Below are positions 1 through 5,379 of a stretch of 7,183 nt of DNA, piece after piece. Position numbers and translations under genes: made by a program. Position 1 is the stretch's first letter; each line of letters begins with the position of its first letter. A model generated the notes under the pieces. That model was not told the DNA's origin. It saw nothing but the letters and a program-made list of their open reading frames with translations, and did no database searches. Origin of the DNA: Trebonia sp. (GTDB taxonomy: Bacteria > Actinomycetota > Actinomycetes > Streptosporangiales > Streptosporangiaceae); assembly GCA_030038035.1 (NCBI GenBank), contig JASHPP010000075.1, forward strand, positions 1-7,183, given 5' to 3'.

Positions 1-5
1 GTCAT
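1..5 (-). other. Possible start of a divergent gene cut by the left edge
   Basis: Read on the minus strand, the first bases give ATGAC. They are preceded by an AAGGGA purine tract (plus-strand 14-19) about 8 nt from the ATG, a normal Shine-Dalgarno distance. A gene leaving the window to the left would be divergent from the kinase gene at 130, and the 6-129 interval would be their shared upstream region. Only five bases of the possible gene are visible, so this is weak. Confidence 0.2.
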
Positions 6-78
6 GGCCGGGGTCCCTTCTGCTCGTGCGCGCGGTGGTCTCCCGCCGCGGCCTGCTGGAGCCTGATCATAGGCTCCG

Positions 79-107
79 CCGGGCGCCCCGTCCGGCCCGG
101 CGCCCGG
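79..107. repeat. GC-rich 9-bp inverted repeat upstream of the kinase gene
   Basis: CCGGGCGCC at 79-87 is perfectly complementary to GGCGCCCGG at 99-107, with an 11-nt loop between. No T tract follows on either strand, so it is not a standard rho-independent terminator. A TAGGCT hexamer (-10-like, the same hexamer as the predicted tatA -10) sits just before it at 70-75, but no good -35 is seen. If that hexamer is used, the hairpin would lie in the 5' leader of the kinase mRNA. Its role is unknown. Confidence 0.4.
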
Positions 108-116
108 GAATATTCC
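107..116. promoter_or_regulatory. GGAATATTCC palindrome, possible operator
   Basis: A perfect 10-bp palindrome with an AT centre stands out in very GC-rich sequence. It lies 14 bp before the GTG start of the kinase gene and touches the right arm of the 79-107 inverted repeat. Perfect short palindromes in this position are often binding sites of dimeric regulators, but no regulator is identified and chance is possible. Confidence 0.25.
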
Positions 117-129
117 GTAGGCAATCATC

Positions 130-1161
130 GTGGAGCCCTCACATGCTGCCGAGGTGCCCGACGGGCTGACCGTGGAACGCGCAGGCGATCTGCTCGCCGG
201 TCTGCTGCCTGCGCACGGCCCGGTCCGCGCCGTCTCGCGGTTCGCCGAAGGCTCGGTCACCGGCGCGTACCTGATCGAGTTCGCCGACACCGAGTCGGCG
301 CCGGTCGTGCTGAAGATCTACCGGGACGGCGGCCTGCGATCCGCGGCCAAGGAAGCGCGCGCGCTCAAGTTCCTGACCGACCACGGTGTTGACATCTCGC
401 CGCGCGTGCTGGCTTTCAGCAGATCCGCCGCAGCGCTCGGTGGCCGCCCGTGTCTCATCTCCTCGCTCCGTCCTGGCCGCACGCTAACGTCGCTCGACGC
501 TCACCTGACGCGCGCTCAGCGCCACGAGGTGTACCGGCAACTTGGCGCGGTGCTTAAGCGCCTGCACGCCGTTCCCGCCGGCGGCTACGGCTACGTCGAC
601 GGCCGGATCCGCGGCCCGCTGCCGGACAATTCCGCGCACATGGCCCGCATGTTCGAACGCGACCTGCGGGGGTTCCGTGCGCACGCCGGCGACCCGGCCC
701 TGGCCGACAAGGTCGCCACGCACGTCACCGAGCACGCCGCCGCGTTCGCCGAATGCCTGCGGCCCGCCTACTGCCACGGCGATGTGCATGAGCCAAACCT
801 CCTGGTAGAGCTCGCCGAGGATGGCACCTGCTCGCTGACCGGCCTGCTCGATCCGGAGAACATGCACGCGGGCGACCCGCTGATGGACTTCGCCCGCCTC
901 GACGCGTTCTCCATGCATGGCGACCCGGCGAAAATGGCCGGGCTGCTGTCCGGCTATGGCGTCTGCGTGCCCGGGCAGCGGCCCGGCGAATGGCCCGCGG
1001 CCTGGCGTTCTCGCCTCCCGCTCTACCGCATCGCGCTCGCCCTCGAGCTCTACAACTGGTTCGCGATCATCGGCGAGAAAGGACGGCTGCCCGCCCTCGA
1101 CCGTGAACTGCGTGACCTCCTTGGTGCCGGGAGTCGCAGCGCGTCCGTTCGGGATAATTAG
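130..1161 (+). CDS. Aminoglycoside phosphotransferase (APH)/choline kinase family protein
   Basis: This is a 343-aa protein-kinase-like small-molecule phosphotransferase, predicted to be cytosolic and to transfer phosphate from ATP to a hydroxyl of an unidentified substrate. Visible motifs run in family order: a glycine-rich loop (GSVTGAY, 41-47), the ATP-binding lysine in VVLKIY (Lys62), a following Glu (KEARAL, Glu75), the Brenner motif HGDVHEPN (216-223) with catalytic Asp218 and Asn223, and the metal-binding Asp241 in LLDPE. Length is normal and all key residues are present, so it should be active. The family covers antibiotic kinases, choline, homoserine and methylthioribose kinases, and many uncharacterised proteins; true aminoglycoside resistance cannot be claimed. 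The start is uncertain: the GTG at 130 has only a weak ribosome site, and GTG codons at 154 and 172 are alternatives. It is 81 bp upstream of the metallo-hydrolase remnant in the same direction. Confidence 0.85.
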   Translation: MEPSHAAEVPDGLTVERAGDLLAGLLPAHGPVRAVSRFAEGSVTGAYLIEFADTESAPVVLKIYRDGGLRSAAKEARALKFLTDHGVDISPRVLAFSRSAAALGGRPCLISSLRPGRTLTSLDAHLTRAQRHEVYRQLGAVLKRLHAVPAGGYGYVDGRIRGPLPDNSAHMARMFERDLRGFRAHAGDPALADKVATHVTEHAAAFAECLRPAYCHGDVHEPNLLVELAEDGTCSLTGLLDPENMHAGDPLMDFARLDAFSMHGDPAKMAGLLSGYGVCVPGQRPGEWPAAWRSRLPLYRIALALELYNWFAIIGEKGRLPALDRELRDLLGAGSRSASVRDN

Positions 1162-1242
1162 CGGGGACGGGACTGGAGCGGCGGGTCAGCGGGGGAGTGC
1201 CTGGCCGCACAGTGGCGTTGGCCAGCCTGAAAGGAGAGCGGC

Positions 1243-1551
1243 ATGACTTCCTCCCACGGTCACCAGGACAGGGCAGAGCCGGGCTCGCCGCGTGTGCAGG
1301 AGGTCAGCGACGGGGTGTTCGCCTACATCCAGCCCGACGGAACCTGGTTCATCAACAACACCGGCTTTCTGGTCGGCAGCCGCGGTGTCACCAGCGTTGA
1401 CGCCTGCTCGACCGAGCGGCGCACCCGCGCCTACCTCGAAGCGATAGCCAAGACGAGTTCCCAGCCGGTCCGCACGCTGATCAACACCCACCACCACGGC
1501 GACCACACGCACGGGAACTACCTGTTCGGCGACGCCACGATCGTGGCCTGA
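1243..1551 (+). pseudogene. Metallo-beta-lactamase-fold hydrolase, N-terminal fragment
   Basis: The 102-aa product begins well: ATG at 1243 follows AAGGAGAG (1231-1238). It continues as a typical MBL-fold N terminus: VSDGVFAYIQ beta strands, NNTGFLVG (38-45), a turn reading SVDAC (51-55), then the zinc motif HxHxDH as His83, His85, Asp87, His88. It stops 14 residues later, after GDATIVA. Full members of this fold usually have 200-350 residues and need further His and Asp ligands downstream, all absent here. The following minus-strand gene ends only 21 bp later, and no reading frame of the intervening bases continues the fold, so the 3' two thirds were probably lost by deletion. A single zinc site could be half formed, but activity is unlikely. 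The intact start and ribosome site suggest a recent loss. Confidence 0.75.
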
Positions 1552-1572
1552 GGCGTGGTCGGCGGGCCGTGG

Positions 1573-2310
1573 CTACAGGTGGTCCTGGTAAAGCTGACGA
1601 AGCGCTTCCCAGTGGCGGGTGCTTGACTTCTCGTCGTAGGTCCCGTTGTCGGGCACCGCGAACCCGTGGTGGGCCGGGTAGAACTCGACCGTGTGGTCGA
1701 CCCCGGCGTCCGTGAGCGCGCCCTCAAGCAGCTCGGCCTGGTCGACGGTGAACGAGTTGTCCTCGATGGCGCCGGCGACGTAGACGGTGGCGGTGATACG
1801 GCCGGCCGCCAGGTGGGGGCTCGCCGGATCGTCGGCGACGGCGAGCCGGCCGCCATGGAAGGACGCGGCCGCGGCGATCTTGGGACCGATGCCGCCCGCC
1901 GCCACCAGCGACATGCGCCCGCCCAGGCAGTATCCGGTGGTGCCGATCGCGGACCCGGTCACTTCGGGCCGCGCCAGGACGAACTCGGCGTAGGCGTCCG
2001 CGTCGGCGATGATCCGGTCGTTGGTGAGCGTGCTCATGATGCCGAACAGCCGGGTCCGCTCCTTCTCGTCCGTGAACGCCGTGGCCATGTCGAACGGCGC
2101 CCACTCGCCCGCGCGGTAGTAGATGTCCGGGATCAGCGTGACGTAACCCATGCTCGCCAGCTGGTCGCCCATCTGCCGGAACGTCTCACGGAACCCCCCG
2201 GCGTCAGGGAAGATCACCACCCCTGGCCATGGGCCATCCCCGTCAGGGACGTGCAGCGTCCCGTTGCTTGTGCCATCGGGGGTAGGGACTCGTACGTCCA
2301 GACGCGCCAT
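1573..2310 (-). CDS. Dienelactone hydrolase family protein
   Basis: This is a complete 245-aa alpha/beta hydrolase. The ATG at 2310 is chosen because GGAGGAA lies about 8 nt upstream and the protein then opens with the usual MARLDVRVPTPDG strand; the open frame runs further upstream, but there it overlaps the neighbouring gene. Catalytic residues of the family are visible: the nucleophile Cys128 in GYCLGG, a candidate acid Asp184 in AIEDNSF, and His215 in AHHGFAVP. The oxyanion-region segment VVIFPDAGGF (31-40) also fits. Dienelactone hydrolases open lactone rings in chlorocatechol breakdown, but most relatives act on other esters or lactones, so the substrate is unknown. The protein is likely cytosolic, with no signal peptide. 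It lies 74 bp downstream of the methyltransferase homologue on the same strand and is probably co-transcribed. It converges on the MBL fragment. Confidence 0.9.
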   Translation of the reverse strand: MARLDVRVPTPDGTSNGTLHVPDGDGPWPGVVIFPDAGGFRETFRQMGDQLASMGYVTLIPDIYYRAGEWAPFDMATAFTDEKERTRLFGIMSTLTNDRIIADADAYAEFVLARPEVTGSAIGTTGYCLGGRMSLVAAGGIGPKIAAAASFHGGRLAVADDPASPHLAAGRITATVYVAGAIEDNSFTVDQAELLEGALTDAGVDHTVEFYPAHHGFAVPDNGTYDEKSSTRHWEALRQLYQDHL

Positions 2311-2384
2311 CGCGGCTTCCTCCAGGGGATTGTCGGGCTGATCGCATTCACGTAGATACCACGTTGGCGGGGGCGTGTGAAGAG

Positions 2385-3596
2385 CTAGCCCCATAGCTGG
2401 CCGGAAGCCAGCTCGGCGCCCTTGGCGAGGGTTTCCAGCTTCGCCCATGCGATCTGCGGATGCACCCGGCCGCCGAGACCGCAGTCGGTGGACGCGATGA
2501 CGTTGTCGGGGCCGACGGCCTGCGCGTACCTGACGATCCGGTCGGCGACGAGTTCCGGGTGCTCGATCACGTTGGTGGAGTGGCTGACCACGCCGGGCAG
2601 GATGACTTTCCCGTCGGGCAGCTTCACGTCCCGCCAGACCTTCCACTCGTGCTCGTGCCGCACGTTGGCGGCCTCGAACGAGTACGCGCCCGCGTTGATC
2701 GCGAGCATGACGTCGATGATGTCGGCCATCGGCAGGTCGGTGGTGTGCGGGCCGTGCCAGCTTCCCCAGCACAGATGGAAGCGGATCCGGTCTCGCGGCA
2801 GCCCGCGGATCGCGTAGTTGAGCGCCTCGACCCGCTTCATCGTGAAGCGCCTGTAGTCAGCCACGCTCGGCGCGGGGTTGATCTGATCCCAGTTCTCGGC
2901 GATCGCCGGGTCGTCAAGCTGCACGATCAGGCCCGCGTCGACGATCGCCGCATACTCCTCGCGCATCGCCTCCGCGCAGGCCCACAGCATCTCCTCGTCG
3001 TCGGCGTAGTACTGGTTGCCGAACCGCCCGCAGCTGCCGGGTGCCACCGAGTTCAGGAAGCCATCGGAGACCCCCGCGGCCGCCATCGCCGCCTTCATGT
3101 CCGCGATGTCCCGCTGCACGGCCTCCTGCCCCTGGTAGGTGATCGGCGCGACGGCGACCGGGGTGGTGACCGCATCCTCCCGGTTCGGCACCGAGGCACC
3201 GGAACTCGGATCCATGTAGGCGTCGGCGAACGCCAGCCAGTCCCGGCGCTCCCCGAAGGACGCCAGCCTGATCTCGCCCGGCTTGCCCTTGGCCTGTGGC
3301 ATTTCCGCTATCGAAATCGGCACCAGTTCGATTCCGCCGAGGCGCTGGTAGACGTAGGTCCACCATGCGCCGTAGTCGTAGCGCTGGCCCATCGAGTGCC
3401 CGTATTCGCCGTCGTTGACCAGGTCGATGCCGATCGACCGCTGGCGAGCGACCACGTCTGACACTGCCGCGCGGAGTCTGCGGAGATATTCCGCTTCGTC
3501 GGGGAAAGTCCCTGCCGCCCGCTCGTGATTGAGCGCGATCAGGTCCTCTGGTCTCGGCAGGCTGCCCGCGTGGCTGGTCAGGATCCTGTCCGGCAT
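2385..3596 (-). CDS. MetE C-terminal-like (cobalamin-independent methionine synthase II family) protein
   Basis: This 403-aa protein belongs to the UROD/MetE-C zinc methyltransferase superfamily. The start at 3596 is supported by AAGGAGGAG 4-5 nt upstream and by the family-typical opening ILTSHAGSLPRP. Zinc-ligand candidates are intact and in the MetE order: His274 and Cys276 in FHLCWGSWHG, Glu308 in SFEAAN, and Cys372 in STDCGLG. True MetE is about 750 aa with two barrels; this protein has one barrel, so it is a stand-alone relative, probably not the housekeeping methionine synthase. Relatives with zinc-activated thiol chemistry include epoxyalkane:coenzyme M transferase and various methyltransferases; the actual substrate here is unknown. 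The protein is cytosolic by appearance. The dienelactone hydrolase follows 74 bp downstream, suggesting a shared operon and perhaps catabolism of one compound. Confidence 0.88.
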   Translation of the reverse strand: MPDRILTSHAGSLPRPEDLIALNHERAAGTFPDEAEYLRRLRAAVSDVVARQRSIGIDLVNDGEYGHSMGQRYDYGAWWTYVYQRLGGIELVPISIAEMPQAKGKPGEIRLASFGERRDWLAFADAYMDPSSGASVPNREDAVTTPVAVAPITYQGQEAVQRDIADMKAAMAAAGVSDGFLNSVAPGSCGRFGNQYYADDEEMLWACAEAMREEYAAIVDAGLIVQLDDPAIAENWDQINPAPSVADYRRFTMKRVEALNYAIRGLPRDRIRFHLCWGSWHGPHTTDLPMADIIDVMLAINAGAYSFEAANVRHEHEWKVWRDVKLPDGKVILPGVVSHSTNVIEHPELVADRIVRYAQAVGPDNVIASTDCGLGGRVHPQIAWAKLETLAKGAELASGQLWG

Positions 3597-3642
3597 CTCT
3601 CCTCCTTGAGACTCCCCGACGGGCGATGATCTTCCCGGGCTG

Positions 3643-3671
3643 AGTATGGCCGCGTCCCCAGTGGCGCGCAA
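3643..3671 (-). promoter_or_regulatory. Predicted promoter of the MetE-like/dienelactone hydrolase operon
   Basis: On the minus strand TTGCGC (plus 3666-3671) and CATACT (plus 3643-3648) are separated by exactly 17 bp, resembling a primary-sigma-factor promoter. Transcription would begin near 3636, giving a leader of about 40 nt that includes the AAGGAGGAG ribosome site. Position and spacing are good, but the match is imperfect in both boxes. Confidence 0.4.
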
Positions 3672-3751
3672 CACGCCCTTCCTCTCCTTACGCGTCCGTA
3701 CGCGGCGGCTGCGCGGCCACGGCCTGTCCCGCCCGCGCCAGGCACCCGTCC

Positions 3752-3781
3752 GGTACCGGCGGCCCATCGGGAACCGGTACC
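3752..3781. repeat. 8-bp inverted repeat GGTACCGG...CCGGTACC
   Basis: Arms at 3752-3759 and 3774-3781 are perfectly complementary across a 14-nt loop. The left arm is itself part of a 10-bp palindrome, CCGGTACCGG (3750-3759). It sits between the minus-strand MetE-like operon and the plus-strand tRNA region, so it may be an operator or part of the tRNA promoter region. A TANNNT hexamer, TACCCT (3778-3783), overlaps the right arm and could serve as a -10 box about 42 bp before the tRNA-like element, but no convincing -35 is seen. Confidence 0.35.
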
Positions 3782-3807
3782 CTGGCAGCGATTTCGTGCA
3801 GCGGCGA

Positions 3808-3820
3808 TCGTGCGGCACGA
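3808..3820. repeat. TCGTGC-G-GCACGA palindrome before the tRNA-like element
   Basis: Six-base arms at 3808-3813 and 3815-3820 are perfectly complementary around a single central G, four bases before the tRNA-like element. This spacing suits a protein site on DNA rather than an RNA hairpin, because one base cannot close a loop. It may mark a recombination or regulator site, or be chance. Confidence 0.25.
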
Positions 3821-3824
3821 GGAC

Positions 3825-3868
3825 GGGCGCACAGCTCAGTGGCAGAGCACTTGGCCAAGCGTGTGCCC
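3825..3868 (+). ncRNA. tRNA-like element with D arm but no T arm (tRNA remnant or small RNA)
   Basis: Bases 3825-3831 (GGGCGCA) can pair along seven positions, one a G-U, with 3862-3868 (TGTGCCC), like an acceptor stem. Inside lies a textbook D arm: GCTC (3834-3837), loop AGTGGCA, GAGC (3845-3848), separated from the first stem by the usual two bases. Next comes a short CTT-GGCC-AAG hairpin (3850-3859) where an anticodon arm should be, with no seven-base anticodon loop. There is no T arm with a GGTTCRA motif and no CCA. The 5' thirty bases resemble tRNA-Gly-type sequences. The element lies 48 bp before tRNA-Val. The simplest reading is a decayed or partly deleted tRNA gene; the matched closing stem makes a folded small RNA possible. 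Standard tRNA function is unlikely. Confidence 0.45.
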
Positions 3869-3874
3869 TGCCGA

Positions 3875-3892
3875 CTGAACCCTCAAGTTCAG
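3875..3892. repeat. 6-bp hairpin CTGAAC-CCTCAA-GTTCAG between the tRNA-like element and tRNA-Val
   Basis: Bases 3875-3880 and 3887-3892 are perfect complements around a six-base loop. A second palindrome, TTTCCGGAAA (3899-3908), follows just before tRNA-Val. Both lie in the spacer that would be part of a tRNA precursor if the two elements are co-transcribed, where such hairpins can guide processing. There is no T tract, so it is not an obvious terminator. Confidence 0.35.
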
Positions 3893-3916
3893 AGGAGGTT
3901 TCCGGAAAACTGAAAC

Positions 3917-3989
3917 GGGCGGTTAGCTCAGCGGTTAGAGCGCTCGGTTTACACCCGAGGGGTCACTGGTTCGATCCCAGTACCGCCCA
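3917..3989 (+). tRNA. tRNA-Val (anticodon UAC)
   Basis: A complete 73-nt cloverleaf can be drawn. The acceptor stem GGGCGGT (3917-3923) pairs with ACCGCCC (3982-3988), followed by discriminator A3989. The D arm is GCTC-AGCGGTTA-GAGC. The anticodon arm is CTCGG-TTTACAC-CCGAG, with TAC as the anticodon, reading GUA and likely other GUN codons. The variable loop is five bases, and the T arm is ACTGG-TTCGATC-CCAGT with the standard TTCGA sequence. CCA is not encoded and must be added after transcription. A weak CGCCC/GGGCG hairpin (3993-4007) follows without a T tract. The gene converges on the MarR remnant. Confidence 0.97.
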
Positions 3990-4009
3990 CGCCGCCCGGC
4001 CTGGGCGCG

Positions 4010-4225
4010 TCAGGATTGCTGGCTGCCGGGACGGGTCACGAGGGCCAGCAGCGAGTTCCGCAGCTGCCGGGCGGCCCGCGGGGTGAGCGGCGCGAGGAAC
4101 TCGCGCTCGGCCGCATCGCTTGCCGTGCTGGCCCGTCGGAGGGTGTCGTGTCCGGCGTCGGTCAGTTCGGCCACGTTGCGGCGCCGGTCGCCGGCGCGCG
4201 GATGGCGTGCGACCAGGCCTTGCTC
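4010..4225 (-). pseudogene. MarR-family regulator, C-terminal fragment
   Basis: The last 71 codons read as the wing and C-terminal helices of a MarR winged-helix repressor: EQGLVARHP, the wing motif GDRRRNVAELTDAG, then a helical dimerisation tail with APLTPRAARQLR. Complete MarR proteins have about 140-160 residues, with an N-terminal helix and the DNA-recognition helix before this point. Upstream of EQGL the open frame continues to an ATG at 4327, but those 34 residues do not resemble MarR, so the DNA-reading half is missing. The +1 and +2 frames over 4226-4327 also show no clear MarR sequence, so a simple frameshift does not explain it. It was probably cut by a deletion joining it to the fragment at 4263. 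A shortened 105-aa protein could be made but should not bind DNA normally. Confidence 0.7.
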
Positions 4226-4262
4226 ACTTCGGGGCCCGGCCCGCCGGTCATGGACACCCACC

Positions 4263-4502
4263 GAGGACCTGCTGCCCTGCGTCTCAGAAGACACCCGGTG
4301 GAAGGCGCCAGAGCTGGCCACCACCACGGCGATGGAACTGGTCTCCTTCTCGGTGCTCGCGCACTACGGCGATCCGGAGCGGGCCGAGCGACACCGCCAG
4401 CTGCTGGCCGCACCGCGGTCGCGCCTGATCGTCCCGGTCACCGATGGGCAGCTGATTGTCGTGCGCGGATCGCGCCGGAGCGCCATTCCCGCCGTGCGGT
4501 GA
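4263..4502 (+). pseudogene. Unrecognised coding-like fragment
   Basis: This frame shows strong G/C bias at third positions over about 79 codons and ends at a TGA at 4502, so it looks like real or recently real coding sequence. I do not recognise the family. Visible features are a helical stretch (AHYGDPERAERHRQLL), then what may be a beta hairpin (RLIVPVTDGQLIVVRGS) and a basic tail. No convincing start exists: the only internal ATG, at 4332, has no ribosome site and would give 56 aa, and no good GTG precedes it in frame. It begins head-to-head with the broken end of the MarR remnant, so it is best read as the 3' end of a gene whose front was lost in the same event. A small intact gene starting at 4332 is the alternative. 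Confidence 0.4.
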
Positions 4503-4675
4503 TCGGGGCCACGGGTGGCCGGCGGTCATGAGGACCCGGTGGCCAGGTCCTGCTGTCCGTCTGGCCGCCACACTGGGCACCGGCCGCCGCCCCCTTTCCA
4601 CCTCCGGCCCACGGTACGTTGCTTCGAGTTCTGAGTAACTTGAGGGAATGGCTTGCCGCGTGGTTCCCGGGCGGG

Positions 4676-4972
4676 TCAGCTCCGGGCGTCGGCTGCCACG
4701 CTGCGGTGGGTGGCGGTGCGGTCGAAGTCCAGCAGCATGGCCCGGGCTTGCGGCTCGATGATGGCGACCGTGATGTCGTCCCCGGCGAAGGCGCGGATCG
4801 CGGCGGGGGATTCCCAGAACGTGTGCGCGGTCAGCTCGACAGTGCCGTTCCCGTCAAGGTCGCGGCGCCGCAGGTACGCGCGCTCGAAACCGGGCAGCTT
4901 GCGCAGCTGGGGCAGCAGGGTGCCGGTGAAGTACCTGCCGTAGTTTGCGGCGCCCTGTCCCGCTGGCTGACG
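4676..4972 (-). pseudogene. Antibiotic-biosynthesis-monooxygenase (ABM)-like domain lacking a start
   Basis: The minus-strand frame gives about 90 residues with the look of a dimeric alpha+beta-barrel ABM-type domain: YFTGTLLPQLRKLPGF, then RRDLDGNGTVELTAHTFW, then SPAAIRAFAGDDIT and IIEPQARAMLLDFD. Relatives are small heme-degrading or quinone-forming monooxygenases and many uncharacterised stress proteins of about 100 aa. Such relatives usually open with a short strand such as a MIARxWRG-like sequence; that strand is missing. No ATG, GTG or TTG lies in frame between the tatA stop and the domain, and extending the frame upstream only reads tatA in another frame as a Pro/Arg-rich string. The fragment therefore has lost its first dozen residues and starts directly at the end of tatA. 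Rescue by a CTG start is possible but unlikely. Confidence 0.65.
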
Positions 4973-4981
4973 GTCAGCGGG
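4959..4981 (-). terminator. Hairpin at the tatA stop codon, possible terminator
   Basis: CCCGCTG (4959-4965) and CAGCGGG (4975-4981) form a perfect 7-bp stem that can extend inward through C-G and two G-U pairs to a three-base loop. It overlaps the tatA stop (4974-4976) and the front of the ABM remnant. No U tract follows on the minus strand, so it may be a T-less terminator or an mRNA-stabilising hairpin rather than a classical terminator. Confidence 0.35.
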
Positions 4982-5321
4982 GTTGGCTGGTGTCCGCCGC
5001 GGCCGTACCGTCGGCGGCGACCGCCCGCTGCAGGTTGTTGATCTGCTCCTGAAGCGCGGCGATCTGTGCCTGGGGATCAGCGGAGGCCGCGGGCGCCGCG
5101 GTGGCCGGGAGCGCCGTGGTGACCGGCCCGGCCGGCCCGGCAGGCGCGGCAGGCGCGGCAGGCTCATCGTCGTCGCGGGCCTGCAGTTCGGTCTTCAGGA
5201 TGCGCATGGACCTACCCAGCGAACGCGCGGCATCAGGCAGCTTCTTCGACCCGAACAGCACGATAACGACGACCGCGACGATCAGGATCTTCCACGGGCT
5301 GTCGAACAGATCATCAAACAT
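4974..5321 (-). CDS. tatA: Twin-arginine translocase pore subunit TatA
   Basis: The 115-aa protein has the TatA layout: a short periplasmic N terminus, one membrane helix (about 11-23), the hinge motif LFGSKKLP (22-29), then an amphipathic helix (30-48, [17 protein letters not shown]). TatA oligomers open the membrane for folded proteins delivered by TatBC with RR signal peptides. The start at 5321 follows a GGGAGAGG ribosome site at good distance. Length and the FG-KLP motif favour TatA over TatB. The tail is unusual: an Ala/Pro linker (54-82) coded partly by 9-bp tandem repeats, then a heptad-like helix (84-104, [13 protein letters not shown]) that may form a coiled coil. No tatC is beside it; in many actinobacteria tatA and tatC are adjacent, so this may be an additional copy. 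A predicted promoter lies at 5380-5408. Confidence 0.93.
   Translation of the reverse strand: MFDDLFDSPWKILIVAVVVIVLFGSKKLPDAARSLGRSMRILKTELQARDDDEPAAPAAPAGPAGPVTTALPATAAPAASADPQAQIAALQEQINNLQRAVAADGTAAADTSQPR
5139..5163. repeat. 9-bp tandem repeat (GGCAGGCGC, 2.8 copies) inside tatA
   Basis: Three head-to-tail copies, the last incomplete, encode part of the Ala/Pro linker of TatA. The unit is a multiple of three, so gain or loss of copies keeps frame and only changes linker length between the amphipathic helix and the C-terminal helix. Confidence 0.7.
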
Positions 5322-5379
5322 GGGCGCCTCTCCCTTTTCAGGAGGCGAATTCCGGGTGGGGGAAACCCTTTCCCCGACT

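Noticed and set aside
1666..2355. Plus-strand open frame of 229 codons opposite the dienelactone hydrolase
   Set aside because: The minus strand has the catalytic Cys, Asp and His in family context. The plus frame has no ribosome site or domain.
2311..2772. Extended N terminus for the dienelactone hydrolase
   Set aside because: The frame is open upstream of 2310 but overlaps the MetE-like gene in another frame. The ATG at 2310 has a strong ribosome site and matches the family start.
2460..3461. Long plus-strand open frame of 333 codons opposite the MetE-like gene
   Set aside because: It is the antisense shadow of a gene with intact zinc motifs and a strong ribosome site. Its translation is rich in Arg, Val, Asp and His with no domain, as expected for high-GC antisense frames.
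3597..3818. Extended N terminus for the MetE-like protein
   Set aside because: The upstream residues are Arg-rich and lack family similarity. The ATG at 3596 has an excellent AAGGAGGAG site, and the extension would cross the predicted promoter.
3967..3989. Attachment site of an integrative element at the tRNA-Val 3' end
   Set aside because: No second copy of the tRNA 3' end and no integrase gene occur in the window, so only the general suspicion is kept in the findings.
3646..4086. Plus-strand open frame across the tRNA region
   Set aside because: It reads straight through tRNA-Val, a common source of false proteins, and has no ribosome site.
4016..4531. Plus-strand open frame of 171 codons over the MarR remnant
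   Set aside because: The minus strand carries the DRRR wing motif of MarR over the same bases, and this plus frame shows no coding bias or domain.
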